64,000 nt of DNA from Perognathus longimembris pacificus. Taxonomy: Eukaryota > Chordata > Mammalia > Rodentia > Heteromyidae. Below are positions 24,478 to 33,937 of the stretch, in pieces. Position numbers and translations under genes: made by a program. The stretch lies in contig NW_025959328.1 in assembly GCF_023159225.1 (NCBI RefSeq), positions 1 to 64,000 on the forward strand. The letters run 5' to 3'. The number at the start of each line of letters is the position of its first letter. Position 1 is the stretch's first letter. The notes beneath the pieces are model-generated. The model had not been told where the DNA came from. It ran no database searches and worked only from the letters and a program-made list of their open reading frames with translations.

Positions 24478-25387
24478 CTGTAGGAAAAGAAGATATATTA
24501 AGAGCTAGCAGTAGTATCCCAGTTCTGTGAGTTCTTCAGGGACTCTTCCTCTGTGGCTGTTAATAATGTTTGATAGCCTGCACAAACAGCATTTATGTAA
24601 GTGCATGGATCTTAGCCAATGCTAACAGTACTCAAGACATAATTTTGTTTTTAATTTAAAAATCAATTTAACATTGACATAGATTGAAAGATTTGGGGAA
24701 TACCTTTCTTCATTATTCTACTATCCCCACCCTCTCCCTGCACAGCCAAGGCAAAACTCCGGCACTAACAATGCAGCTCATGGCAATGTGTGTCCTATCA
24801 ATAACAGCCAATGTTGTAGACATACTTTATCACATTCGGGCTGCAACTACTGCATCTCTCCACTGGCAGAAAAACTACCCTCTCCCTACTGGAGTCTAAG
24901 TCATCTTTAAAGGAATCCCTTTCAATTCTCCATTCATCAATATCTGAGCACAACCTCTGTTAACTCTCCCCCTCCAAAAAAACAAAGGAAAACTTTTTTT
25001 CCCAATTTTTAAAACCTTTAATATGAAAAGAATTCCGAGTTAAATGAATTTTTAAATCTATGGGCTTATTTCACTTTTAAGAGTGCTTACCATTCTCTAT
25101 TGATAAGGCCTAACCTTATCAAATGAAAAACAGATGTGAGCATTACAATGAATATTCTCCATACAACTGAGAATGCTGACAGCCCAGACTCCACAAAACT
25201 AAACAGCCGGGCAAAGCCCCTACTGCCATTGCAACATGCAATCCTTAAGGAAGACAGAGGGAAGATCCTCCACACAGACTTGGAGAGAAACCAAGGAAGG
25301 GACTTGAATAAATAGATACCACAGAGGCTCACACATCCCAAATCAACTGTATAACCAGTAAGGGTGGATCCTGTAGACTGACTGAAC
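24478..25387 (-). other. Intron 1 of the COL25A1-like pseudogene
   Basis: GT..AG intron inferred between the two exons; I see no SINE or other repeat inside. Confidence 0.6.
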
Positions 25388-25714
25388 CTGTGCAAAATTC
25401 TATCCACATGCAACTCCCCCTCGAGCAAGGCCCAGCCTCACACACCTGACTATGGTCTTCAGCTGATCTGCCTTCTCCGGCAGCAGGGGAACGGAGGGTG
25501 CCCTTTTAGCAGATTCCAGGGTGAGGATCCTCGCCTGAAGGTCGTTGGTTTTCACCCCAAGTTACAGACACGAAATCATGGCCACCCCGGAGAGGAGGGT
25601 GGCCAGGGTGGTGCACGGGGGCATGGCACAGGTGCAATGCTGCCTGGAAGGGCTGGGTTCTTCAGATCCAGCCTTTCACCCTGCTCCCTTCCCCACAGGC
25701 TTCTTCACCAGCAT
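25388..25714 (-). pseudogene. COL25A1: COL25A1-like exon 1 (start codon, TM, NC linker)
   Basis: ATG at 25714-25712. The frame runs cytoplasmic (residues 1-30), a hydrophobic segment LATLLSGVAMISCL (~37-50), then LGVKTNDLQARI. Codons past KTIV are disrupted by an insertion; beyond it the phrase GTG GAT AGA ATT TTG (VDRIL) matches the expected VERLL just before a CAG|GT junction at 25387. Stops at codons 13 and 51 are single-base substitutions and do not depend on homopolymer reading. Confidence 0.8.
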
Positions 25715-27008
25715 GGTAAGGGGGGGGTCCTCTGGCCACCTTCTACCTCCTGCCAAGACAACTGGCCAGAGGAGTAGCGACAAGTCCTCCAAAGTTCAGT
25801 CCTGGCGGCTGCACAAGTAGTTGGCAGAGTAGGTGCCAGGCAGGCGCGGTGAGGGACCTGTATGGGGCTCAGCACGGGGACCCGCAGGCAAGGACCATCC
25901 TCAGCCTGTGGCTCTCCTCCCAGCTGGGAGCAAAACAAACAAAAATAAATAATGCTCTCCTCTGCACTCCTCTGAGCTCCTCTGCTCTCCTCTGCTCTCC
26001 TCCTCCTCTGCTCTCCGCCTCCTTTGCTCTCTTCCTCCTCTGCGCTCCTCCTCCTCTGCTCTCTTCCTCCTCAATTGGATGATAAACTTGGCTTCAGGTG
26101 TGTTAGGGAGATAGAAGCGTAAAGGTAGAAGAGGGAAATGGGTTTCAAATGTACCCTAAGTGCATCAAGTATTGAAAATGAGTACTTCATTTATGGCTCT
26201 GCAACAATCTAACATGTCCTCGGACCCTTTTGGTGCCAATAAGATAGAGGAGAGTTGTGTGACAGATCTCTGGTCTTGCAGGCTTTAGGTTGTAACAGAA
26301 AGGAGAACTAGATGGTTCTGAATGTTTATTCAAGGTCCATCCACCCACTTCCTCACTTTCAGCCCTCCCATTATGTTCTTAAGCTTCAAGGAAATAAGTG
26401 TTTCTGTTCTCTCACCCGATCCACTCCATTCCCCCCATGTACGGTCCAGTGCCAGGTGCTAGCAAGATCAACAGGGAGCAAGGTGTGGGTACTGTTCATT
26501 GGGAGCTGCAGGCTTGCTGTGTTGGCTGGTCCCTCTGGAAGGAATGCTGGTGGCTCCCCTACCCTCTCCTCCTCGTGGGAGAGACCCCCATGACCTGTGT
26601 TTGCATTTGCCTCTGTGCTTATATAGACTCTGTATTTACACCTGACCATGCTAGGGCAAATAGGCTTCCCCTAGTTCTTAAGCAATGAGCCAGAGCTGTC
26701 CAGTCAATGGTGGTTTGGCAGCATTATGCTGCCTTTAGCCATTTGGGAACCCTATGAAATTGGTCATGGCCCCTTCCAGGATGTGCAGCCTACCAGAGTG
26801 CACAGGCGTGAGGCAGAAATAGCAGGGCCTCCTCTTGAGCACAGACCCCTCTCCTCCCGCCTTGTTCCTTTGCTGGGGCTGGCAAGCCTCATAGGCAGGG
26901 TGGCCCGACGAGCTAGGATGGCCAGCCAATGACAGGTAAGATCCTTCAGGGGGGACGACCTAAGACAGGCGCTTTCTCGAGTAGGACATCCACCAGCTTA
27001 TTAAACAG
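25715..27008. other. Spacer with pyrimidine-rich repeat; possible ERV interior
   Basis: 25955-26075 is an irregular (TGCTCTCCTCC)n tract on the plus strand. The DNA directly upstream of the polypurine tract should be the 3' interior (env side) of the adjacent ERV, but I could not align any frame in 26100-27000 with a viral domain; it is either too decayed or unrelated. Confidence 0.4.
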
Positions 27009-27020
27009 AAAAGGAGGAGA
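27009..27020 (+). promoter_or_regulatory. Retroviral polypurine tract
   Basis: aaaaggaggaga lies immediately upstream of the TG that opens the LTR. This tract primes plus-strand DNA synthesis in retroviruses and marks the LTR to its right as the 3' LTR of a provirus. Confidence 0.75.
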
Positions 27021-27445
27021 TGTGGGGCGCACCGCCTGGCCCCGACTGTGCACGCCCTGGAGTTGTGTGACTGTTGCACCGCCTCCGGGGAGAGGGATCC
27101 TGGCTAACCCCGCCTGCCTTCGGGGTCTGGAACTGGAAGGCAGCTCTAGGCAGTAACCTGGGGTGGTCCTGCTGGTAGTGACATAGACTCAGGCCGCCCC
27201 TTAGGGAGGTCCCATGGCCTTCCACCCTTGACGGACAGCTCCGACCGCCAATCGTAGCCCCTGACTAGGTATGTTACACCCCTCCTCTTCCTGCTGCCAT
27301 TGCCCATACTTAAGATGGGGTTCGCGCCAATAAACAGAGAGCGGTCTTGAACTCTGCCCAAGTCGACTGACCATCTAACTGTGGCATAAAGGTTGGGTTG
27401 GGCTGCGTGCGGGCGACTTGCTGCTTATTACCTATTCTGGGTTCA
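27021..27445 (+). mobile_element. Class II (ERVK/IAP-like) ERV 3' LTR
   Basis: It starts TGTGGGGCGCACCGCC next to a polypurine tract and contains a poly(A) signal aataaa at 27329-27334 preceded by a TATA-like atacttaaga, with a U5-like GC-rich segment after it. The GGAGATGT junction and size (~400 bp) resemble class II LTRs. The right end is uncertain (~27445) because no target-site duplication was found. No matching 5' LTR is present in this window. Confidence 0.65.
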
Positions 27446-27519
27446 CCCTCGGCGGGGAGGGGCGCGCCTCCTTGCCTCTCCTGCTGGTCAGGAGAGCGCC
27501 CGGGGTGCAGGGCCCCCTG

Positions 27520-27750
27520 CATCTGTCCATCCATCTGTCTGTCTATGTGTCTGTCTCCCTGTCCATCTGTCTGTCCATCTCTTGTGCGTCTGTCTGTCTC
27601 CCTGTCTGTCTCTATATTGTCCTGTCTGTCCGTCTGTCTGTGTGTCTGCGCCTCTCTCCGTCTGTGTGTCCGCCCGTCCCTCCTTTTCCGTCTCCCAATC
27701 CACATGTCCGTCCCTCTGTCCGCCCCTCCATTCCTCCGACTGGACTGTGT
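27520..27750 (+). repeat. Degenerate (CTGT/CCGT/CCAT)n tetranucleotide array
   Basis: Long run of tctgtctgtctccctgtc type repeats. All frames through it are open because the repeat lacks stops, which produces spurious long open frames. Confidence 0.95.
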
Positions 27751-27765
27751 CTCTCTGTCTGGGAG

Positions 27766-27920
27766 ACGCACCCAGCACCACCCAAGGAGGATTCAGCACC
27801 CAGCACCACCACCCAAGGAGGACTCAGCACTCAATACCACCACCCAGGAGGCCTCAGCACACAATACCACCACCCAGGAGGACTCAGCACCCAGCACCAC
27901 CACCCAAGGAGGACTCAGGT
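27766..27920 (+). repeat. Minisatellite, ~33-bp unit, about five copies
   Basis: The unit resembles cagcaccaccacccaaggag followed by gactcag, with point differences between copies. Confidence 0.9.
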
Positions 27921-28302
27921 CTGTCTGTCTGTCTGTGCATGGCACCCGCACCCCCGAGGCCCCAAGGCCTGTCCTCACCGGGGTGCCGCCTTGGCTTCCC
28001 CATCCCCGAGAAAGGAGAATGAGATGCCCAGGAGCCAGGAAACCCCCAGGAGAAGCGAGAAAGGGGAAGCGGCATCCACTCCCCTTCCGGAGCCCAGAAA
28101 CGTCAGGGCCCAGCCGCCCCAAGCTCCCCAGGACACCCACCCGGGGGTCCACACCTGACAGCCCAAACCCCCGGAACCAAGACGGGCACCCTGTCTGCCC
28201 CACACCCGACCCGATGTGCCAATGGCCTGCAGTGAGTGTGAAAGCCCCAGGGGCCACCAGGGAGGAGAGGGAGGGGGAAGGAGAGAGGGATGAGATCAAG
28301 CA

Positions 28303-28590
28303 CCCATTCCCCACCCACCCACCCACCCAATTATCCACCCACCCACCCATCCATCCACCCACCCATCCACCCACCCACCCATCCATCCACCCACCCACCC
28401 AACCATCCACCCACCCATCTACCCACCCATCATTCATCCACCCACCCATCATTCATCCACCCACCCATCCACCCATCCACCCACCCATAGATCCACCTAC
28501 CCATCCACCCCCCCCACCGATCAATCCACCCACTCTTCCACCCATCCACCCAATCATCCACCCACCCACCCACCCACCCATCCCCATTGC
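28303..28590 (+). repeat. (CCAC/CCAT)n tetranucleotide array
   Basis: Nearly uninterrupted cacccacccatccatccacc type repeats, with strong strand bias (C-rich top strand). Confidence 0.97.
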
Positions 28591-28601
28591 TCTCTCCACA
28601 G

Positions 28602-28730
28602 TGCTCTCCAGGTCCAGGCCTCCTGCCCTGATCCTCCCCTGGTCTGCAGCCTCCATCTTCCTCCCCCTCCTCCTCCTCCTCCTCCTCCTCCTCCTCCTCC
28701 TCCTCGTCCTCATGGCTGAAGCTCATCCGG
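28602..28730 (+). pseudogene. CSF2RA: CSF2RA-like candidate signal-peptide exon with poly-Leu expansion
   Basis: Bounded by acceptor ctctctccacag and donor gtaactcacc. The frame gives a very long Leu run from (CTC)n at ~28666-28705, then VLMAEAHPG, a plausible cleavage region. No in-frame ATG is seen upstream of the Leu run in this exon. Assignment rests on position and hydrophobicity. Confidence 0.45.
28666..28705 (+). repeat. (CTC)n trinucleotide repeat
   Basis: About 13 CTC units, in frame as Leu codons of the candidate signal peptide. Confidence 0.95.
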
Positions 28731-28952
28731 GTAACTCACCTCCTTTCTGGTTCCTCCATCAGCCCAAGGGAGGATTCGAACACAGTACCCTTGTATGGAT
28801 GATCCTGACTTCTCACCTTTGTTCCTCGTGACCCCCCCAACCCAACCAGAGACTCCCACACCATCTTCTGGAAGCTTCCCCGCGCCCTCCTGACCCCTGA
28901 GACCCCCCCAACCTTGGGCCCTGCGACCCCTGACCCTGTACCTGACCTGGGC

Positions 28953-29068
28953 CTGACCTTCGACTCCAGGAGCCACAGGCTAAGCTTGCACTGTGTGGCC
29001 ACCAACACAGAGGCCCGGTGCATCGTTGTGAACCCGAACAAGGGGTCGGTCACACTGCTGGACAGTTG
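28953..29068 (+). pseudogene. CSF2RA: CSF2RA-like exon, N-terminal extracellular domain, part 1
   Basis: The open frame LTFDSRSHRLSLHCVATNTE continues to ARCIVVNPNKG. The FDSR..LS..C...NT...C spacing matches the first fibronectin-like domain. Exon edges are not certain. Confidence 0.72.
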
Positions 29069-29271
29069 GGGCAATCGAGGCACGACGGAGACACCAGGCC
29101 CCCACCCTGGGAGGCCAATGGTGGGGGCGGTGGGTTAAACTGAGGCAGGGGTGGGCTGGCCCACATTCCCTGGTGTTCCGGGGGCTAAGTTGAGGCATGG
29201 ATGGACGAATGGATCTCCCAGGTGTTCCGGTTTATGTCAAGGCACCGACCCCCCCGCTCTCCAAGGTCCCC

Positions 29272-29351
29272 GTCGGACAATGTAGCTGCGAATTCTGGGA
29301 TATCCTGTGGTACTAGGGAGTCGAGTTCGAGGTTACACTCACTGTGGCCAG
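29272..29351 (+). pseudogene. CSF2RA: CSF2RA-like exon, N-terminal domain, part 2, with TAG
   Basis: QCSCEFWDILWY, stop, GVEFEVTLTVA aligns residue for residue with the ECSC..F...GV.FEV.V segment of CSF2RA. TAG at 29314-29316 stands where Glu is expected (GAG to TAG). Confidence 0.8.
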
Positions 29352-29404
29352 GAGGCCCCTGACCAAAGGCCTGGGGTTCACAAACCCGGGTGAGGTCCTG
29401 AGGT

Positions 29405-29605
29405 TCCGGGTAGGGGGGGGATTGAGGGTCAGGGGTCACAGGTCATATGTTGAAGGTTCAGGGGTCATTGGGTTGAAAGTTCAGGAATCAAGGGGTTGAA
29501 CTGGTCAGGGGTCATGGGTTGACGGGTCAGGGGACATGGGGTTGAAGGGTCAGGGGTTTTGGGGTTGAAGGGTCAGAGGTCGTGGGGTTGAAGGGTCAGG
29601 GGTAA
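29405..29605 (+). repeat. Minisatellite, ~23-bp unit (gggttgaagggtcaggggtc)
   Basis: About eight degenerate copies in the intron between CSF2RA-like exons. Confidence 0.88.
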
Positions 29606-29662
29606 GTCTCCCCACAGGCCCTCCACCCTCCACCCCCCCCCCCCGCCATGTCGTTTCCCCAG

Positions 29663-29767
29663 GCCTTGTGGGTTATGTCTTCGAGGCCCAGGCCCTGAAC
29701 TGCTCATGGGCACTGGGGCCGCAGGCACCGCAGGGGACACAGTATTCCTTCAGGATCCGGACTCCAG
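29663..29767 (+). pseudogene. CSF2RA: CSF2RA-like exon, second extracellular domain, part 1
   Basis: Acceptor gtttccccag and donor gtgggg frame a 105-nt open exon encoding VFEAQALNCSWALGPQAP and then GTQYSFRIRTP. The NCxWxxGPxAPxxxQYxxxIR pattern is characteristic of CSF2RA/IL3RA domain 2. This exon is undamaged. Confidence 0.85.
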
Positions 29768-29804
29768 GTGGGGCCACCCCTGCCGGTTTCAATGCCCCCT
29801 CCCC

Positions 29805-29955
29805 ACCATTGTCGGTTTCTATTGTTCCCCGCTCATCCCGCCATTGTCAGTTTCTAACGCCTCTCTTTGGCATTGTCAGTTTGTAATGCCACCTCTGTTG
29901 GCCACTGTCGGTTTCTAATGTCACCCCCTTCGGCCATTGTGAGTCTCTAATGCCC
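29805..29955 (+). repeat. Minisatellite, ~37-bp unit (ccattgtcggtttctaatg)
   Basis: Four to five degenerate copies immediately upstream of the next exon. Confidence 0.85.
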
Positions 29956-29968
29956 CACCACTCCCTAG

Positions 29969-30140
29969 GACCGGCCTGTACCATGAGTGCTGGCCGACAT
30001 GTGCCAGTCCGGCCTCCAGGTGGGCTGCATCCTCCCCGATCTTGCTGGCCTCTGGGCCCAGACCTACGCCCTGGTCACCGGCTCGAGCCCCGCTGGCCCC
30101 GTCCACTTCCTGGACGCCTGGCTCTATGCCCGTGAAATTG
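29969..30140 (+). pseudogene. CSF2RA: CSF2RA-like exon, second extracellular domain, part 2, frameshifted
   Basis: Acceptor ccactccctag, donor gtgagg. The main frame encodes GLQVGCILPDLAGLWAQTYA and ends DAWLYAREIG, matching the G.HVGC.L..LSGL segment. The 5' part (LYHEC) is in another frame; the spacer is 29 nt where 30 are expected, implying a one-base loss (or a sequence error). Confidence 0.83.
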
Positions 30141-30605
30141 GTGAGGGTGGTTTCCAGTACCCCCTGGACCACCCAGGGCGGTTTCAAGTATCCCAGAGAC
30201 CACCAAGGGCAGTTTAAAGTGTCCCCAAGAACACCGAGGGCGGATTTGTGTCCTCGAGACCACCGAGAGTGGTTTCAAGTATCCCCACGAGCACTTTGGT
30301 GCATGGAGGGCAGTTTCAGGTATCCCCAAGACCACCTAGGGCGATTTCAAGGGTTCCCCATGACCCCCAAAAGCAGCTTCAAGTTTTCCCAGGACCATCC
30401 AGGGCGGTTTTAAGTGTCCCCGAGACCGCTGAGGGCGGTTTCAAGTGTCCACACGAGCACCTTGGTGGATGGAAGGCGGTTTCCACTGTCCCAATGAGCA
30501 TCCAGGGCAGTTTTGAGTGTCCCCCAAGACCCACAAGGGCAGTTTCAAGTATTCCTGGCACCACCGAGGGCAGTTTCGAGCCCCCCCACCCCACCCGGTG
30601 TCCCT
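30141..30605 (+). repeat. Minisatellite, ~45-bp unit (ggtttcaagtgtccccgaga)
   Basis: About ten degenerate copies fill this intron; related units recur at 31388-32125, so one repeat family has seeded two introns. Confidence 0.9.
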
Positions 30606-30629
30606 CCATTCATCTGTGGCAGTTTTCAG

Positions 30630-30758
30630 AACACTTTGACCCCCTGTGAAACGTGAGCATTGCCTGCGGCCCCCGGGGCTGGCAGGTATGGTGGGAGCCA
30701 CACAGGACCTGGAGGCAGTGGAGCAAGCACAACTTCCGGTACCAGCTGCCCCTGTGCA
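30630..30758 (+). pseudogene. CSF2RA: CSF2RA-like exon, third extracellular domain, with TGA
   Basis: Acceptor gcagttttcag. After TGA at 30648-30650 the frame reads NVSIACGPRGWQVWWEPHRT and later NFRYQLPL, matching the NVTVRC...VRWKQPRT...FQYQL segment of CSF2RA. The donor is uncertain. Confidence 0.8.
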
Positions 30759-30759
30759 T

Positions 30760-31110
30760 GGGAGTACTCAGTGCAACACCCGGGAGTACTCGGTCCAGCA
30801 CTGGCGGGGAGTATTTAGTCCAGCAACGTTCAGGAGGGGGTGGGGTTCCAGATTGGTGTGGGATGGGAGTACTCAGTCCAGCACAGGGGAGGGATGGGAG
30901 TACTCAGTGAAGCACCCGGAAGTACTCAGTCCAGCACCAGGGAGTACTGGTTGTAGCACCCTGGACTACTCAGTCCAGTATTGGTTGGGAGAGGTGGGTT
31001 TCAGGATTAGTGTGAAATGGGAGTACTCAGCCCAGCACTGGGGAGTACTCCACACAGCACGTGGGAGTACTAAGCACATCACCCAGAAGTACACGGTCCA
31101 GCACCCTGCC
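30760..31110 (+). repeat. Minisatellite with gggagtactcagtccagcac unit
   Basis: About a dozen copies of the gagtactcag core with variable spacing, inside the intron. Confidence 0.88.
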
Positions 31111-31152
31111 CCGCAGTCAGTGCTGACTGAGGCCTGTGCTCTGTTCTTTTAG

Positions 31153-31185
31153 CATGGTGGCCAGCTGGTCTCCCAGGACTCCCCG
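31153..31185 (+). pseudogene. CSF2RA: CSF2RA-like short exon (tentative)
   Basis: The acceptor ctgttcttttag and donor gtgagtgct flank 33 nt encoding HGGQLVSQDSP. Splice sites are strong, but the protein match is too short to prove. Confidence 0.4.
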
Positions 31186-31215
31186 GTGAGTGCTCCTGGA
31201 ACCGCCCCGTGCCTC

Positions 31216-31395
31216 AGTTTACCCCTGCCCCATGGCGAGTCTCCCCCCACATTGAGGTCTTGGGAGGCTCAGACAACACCTACGCCCTGCCAGGCCTCGA
31301 ACCCGGGCCTCACCGGGCCTGTGCATCCAGGCCAGGGAAGCCCGCACCCTGACCTAGGGCTCCTAGAGCAACACGGTGGAGTTTGGGGAGCAGAG
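31216..31395 (+). pseudogene. CSF2RA: CSF2RA-like exon, WSXWS box destroyed
   Basis: IEVLGGSDNTYALPGLEP is followed by a one-base frame change, then CIQAREARTLT, stop, GS, stop, SNTVEFGEQ. The alignment to the IRAADVR.LNWSSWSEAIEFG segment is gapless there, and both Trp codons of the WSXWS box are TAG (31355-31357, 31364-31366). WSXWS is required for folding of class I cytokine receptors. Confidence 0.83.
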
Positions 31396-32125
31396 GGCGG
31401 TTTCAACTGTCCCCAGGGAGGTTTCAGGTGTCCCCAGGAGTAGAGATTCTGGGTGGGGGGTGGTTTCAAGTGTCCCCAGGACCATTTTGGGCCTGTGGGT
31501 GGATGGAGGGCGGTTTCAAGTGTTCCCGGGGGAAGGGGTCTGGGGCGATTCGTTTCAAGTGTCTCCAGGGTGGGGAGGGGTCTGTGGTGGGTGGTTTCAA
31601 GTGTACCCAGGGCGGTTTCAAGTGTCCCAAGGGTGTTTTCTAGTATCCCAATGGGGAGGGGCTCTGGGGGGGGTGGTTTCAAGTGTAACCAGGACCACCT
31701 TGGGCCTGTGGGTGGATGGAGGGCGGTTTCAAGTGTCCCCGGGTTGGAGTGGTTCTGTAGGGGGCGGTTTTAAGCGACGCCAAGGCAACCCTGGGCCTGT
31801 GGGTGGATGGAGGGCGGTTTCAAGTGCCCCAAGGGGAGGGCGTCTGGGTGAGGGTCAGTTTCAAGTGTCCCATGATGGGGGCAGTTCTTTAGGGGGTGGT
31901 TTCAAGTGTCTCCAAGGCAACCCTCGGCGTGTGCATCGATGGAGGGCAGTATCCAGTGTCCCCACGAAAACCTTGGCCTGTGAGTGGATGTAGGGCAGTT
32001 TTGAGTGTCCCCACGGCGGTTTCAAGTGTCCCCGGGGGAATGGGGATCTGGGTGGGGGGGTGGTTTCAAGTGTCCCCAAGACCATTCTGGGCCTGTGGGT
32101 GGATAGGTGGCGATTTAAAGTGTCC
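31388..32125 (+). repeat. Minisatellite, ggtttcaagtgtccccaggg-type units
   Basis: Many irregular copies, some in a ~100-bp higher-order form that includes gggcctgtgggtggatggag. Confidence 0.9.
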
Positions 32126-32492
32126 TCAGAGGCCTCACATGGGGGGGAGCCTTTGCAGGTGGAGTCGTGTGGGGAGGGCTGGGGCAAGGAGCTGAGGGTC
32201 ACGTGTCCCTCCCTCCCCACTTCATGTGACCCCTCCCCCTCCCATCCCTTCCTCCCCGAGTGTGTGCACACCCACACGGTCGGAGGTTTCAAGGGTCCCC
32301 GCCGGGCCAGCCATGCTGCACCTGCTGCTTCGGCAGCACTGGGGTCGCTGGGCCTGGGCTGGGGCTGTCAGAGGTGAGCAGGAATCTGAACCCGGGGCCC
32401 CCAGGGTGGGGGGGGGGAACGCAACACATTGTGGGCCATGCGGGAGGCCGGGATTCGAGCCCACATCCACCCGTCCGTCCGTCTGCCCTGCA
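32126..32492 (+). other. Intronic DNA; the transmembrane exon should lie here
   Basis: A GC-rich stretch with a gtgagcagg donor near 32374 preceded by a Leu-rich frame (MLHLLLRQHW), but I could not align it convincingly with the CSF2RA membrane segment. Confidence 0.35.
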
Positions 32493-32537
32493 GGCTCCTG
32501 AGCGCCCGCGTTCCCTGTGTCAGCGACAAGTTGACTG
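32493..32537 (+). pseudogene. CSF2RA: CSF2RA-like exon, membrane-proximal cytoplasmic box
   Basis: Acceptor ctgccctgcag, donor gtgaagatg. It encodes (R)LLSARVPCVSDKLT, matching the RLFPPVPQIKDKLN segment (box 1 region used for JAK2 docking), though the Pro-rich core is changed. Confidence 0.75.
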
Positions 32538-32540
32538 GTG

Positions 32541-33290
32541 AAGATGGACAGACAGACGGACGGAGGGACAGAGGGACATGGGGGGCTGGGGGCTTGGGCG
32601 GTGACAGACAGACTGCGATGGGAATCGAGACACGGACAGACATGAAGACAGACGGACGGACAGACAGGGAGACAGGGAGATGGACGGACAGATGAACAGA
32701 CAGACAGACAGACTGGGAGACAGATGGACAGACCTGGAGACAGACAAACAGGCATGGACAAGAGACAGGCAGACAGATGGACAAACAGACATGGAGACAG
32801 ACAGACAGGGAGACGGATAGACAGACACACAGCAGACAGATGGACAGACAGACAGACAGGGACACAGATGAGCAGGACAGACAGACAGGTGGACAGGGAG
32901 ACAGACAGACAGAACTGGAGACAGACAGATGACAAAAAGACACAGATGGACGGATGGACAGATGGACATCATGGAGACAGATAGACAAGAGAGGGAGACG
33001 GACAGACAGATGAGCACACAGTGAGACACACAGGGAGACAGACAGTCATGGACAGATGGACCTGGAGACAGACGGACAAACACACTGAGCAGATGGTCAG
33101 ACAGACAGACGGAGAAACAGGGAGACAGACAGACGGACGGATGGATGGACAGATGGACAGATGAGCAGACGGGCAGACAGACCTGGAGACAGACGGACAC
33201 ATGGACAAATGGATGGACGGACAGACACAGAGGGAGACAGATGGACAGACAAAGAGATGGGCGGATGGACACACGGACAGCCGGACAGCC
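32541..33290 (+). repeat. (ACAG)n-rich tetranucleotide array, first block
   Basis: ~750 bp of degenerate gacagacagacagatggac type repeats between the last two CSF2RA-like exons. Confidence 0.96.
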
Positions 33291-33403
33291 GTGCACCTCC
33301 CCCTGTCCTCCGCTGGGAGGAGGAGGAGGAGGAGGAGGAGGAGGAGGAGGAGGCGGCGGAGCCATTGCCCATGGTGGAGCTGAGCCTGCAGCCTGGGCCC
33401 TGA
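33291..33403 (+). pseudogene. CSF2RA: CSF2RA-like last exon, copy 1
   Basis: The frame VLRWEEE begins a run of 12 GAG codons (33317-33352), then AAEPLPMVELSLQPGP and TGA at 33401-33403. The W-E-E start matches the C-terminal IIWEEF segment of CSF2RA; the acidic tail is expanded. The frame is open. Confidence 0.68.
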
Positions 33404-33469
33404 TCATGGCGCCGCCGGGGTCACCCCAGCCTCCCCCCCGCATGCACACACGTACCCAGGGTTAGGGTA

Positions 33470-33893
33470 CTGAGTCCTCCTGCGTGGGTGCTGGGTGCTT
33501 AGTCCTCCCCCGGCATCTCCACACAAGATGCTGGGTGCTCAGTCCCCCCTGGCGTCTCCACACAAGGTGCTGGGTGCTCAGTCTTCCTTTGTTAGTGCTG
33601 GGTGCTCAGTCCTCCCCCGGTGTCTGCATACGAGGTGCTGGGTGCTCAGTCCTCCCGTGCCTCCACACAAAGTGCTGGGTGCTCAGTCTTCTCATGTGGG
33701 TGCTGGGCAGTTAGTCCTGTGTCCCACACGAGGGCCTGGGTGCTCAGTCCTCCTCCCATGAATCCACAGGAGGCGCTGGGCGCTCAGTTCTCCTCCCGTT
33801 CCTCCACACGAGGTGCTGGGTGCTCAGTCCTCCTGTGTGTGTGCTAGGCGCTCAGTCCTCCTCCCGTGCCTCCGTGAGGGGTGCTGGGTGCTT
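33470..33893 (+). repeat. Minisatellite block A (gtgctgggtgctcagtcctc)
   Basis: About thirteen degenerate ~30-bp copies following the first last-exon copy. The whole block recurs as block B at 34937-35371 with the same internal variants. Confidence 0.93.
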
Positions 33894-33937
33894 GGAATAA
33901 TTAGTACATGTTTTTGGAATAATTAGTACATGTTTAG
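33894..33937 (+). repeat. 22-bp stutter at the junction
   Basis: ggaataattagtacatgttt followed by tt occurs once as an orphan and then restarts at 33916 as the full copied segment. The source at 10820 has it once. Confidence 0.93.

Larger units (their letters stand above)
24411..25714 (-). pseudogene. COL25A1: COL25A1-like pseudogene, coding exons 1-2
   Basis: Collagen XXV is a neuronal type II transmembrane collagen. On the minus strand, codons from 25714 align without gaps for ~89 codons with the cytoplasmic tail, transmembrane segment and start of the ectodomain of COL25A1 as I recall it: MLVKKPVGKGAG, MPPCTTLATLLSG, LGVKTNDLQARI, APSVPLLPE. A canonical intron of about 0.9 kb follows, then exon 2. 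Lesions are TGA at codon 13 (25676-25678), TAA at codon 51 in the membrane segment (25562-25564), a ~31-nt insertion near 25410-25448 and a missing base near each end of that region. The intron is retained, so this is a duplicated or dying gene copy and not a retrocopy. COL13A1 and COL23A1 are relatives but fit the cytoplasmic and linker motifs less well as I remember them. Confidence 0.82.

Noticed and set aside
26386..26932. Candidate env frame upstream of the class II LTR
   Set aside because: Short open frames here show no convincing surface or transmembrane envelope motifs.
27398..28831. 477-codon plus-strand open frame
   Set aside because: It runs through an LTR, stop-free tetranucleotide repeats and one candidate exon; composition is pure repeat translation.
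28953..32537. IL3RA instead of CSF2RA
   Set aside because: The two are close paralogues and share domain 2 patterns, but the FDSR start, the VEFG after the WSXWS box and the SDKL box fit CSF2RA better.
32520..33449. 309-codon minus-strand Cys/Ser/Val/Leu-rich frame
   Set aside because: It is the translation of the (ACAG)n array on the reverse strand; tetranucleotide periodicity explains the open frame.
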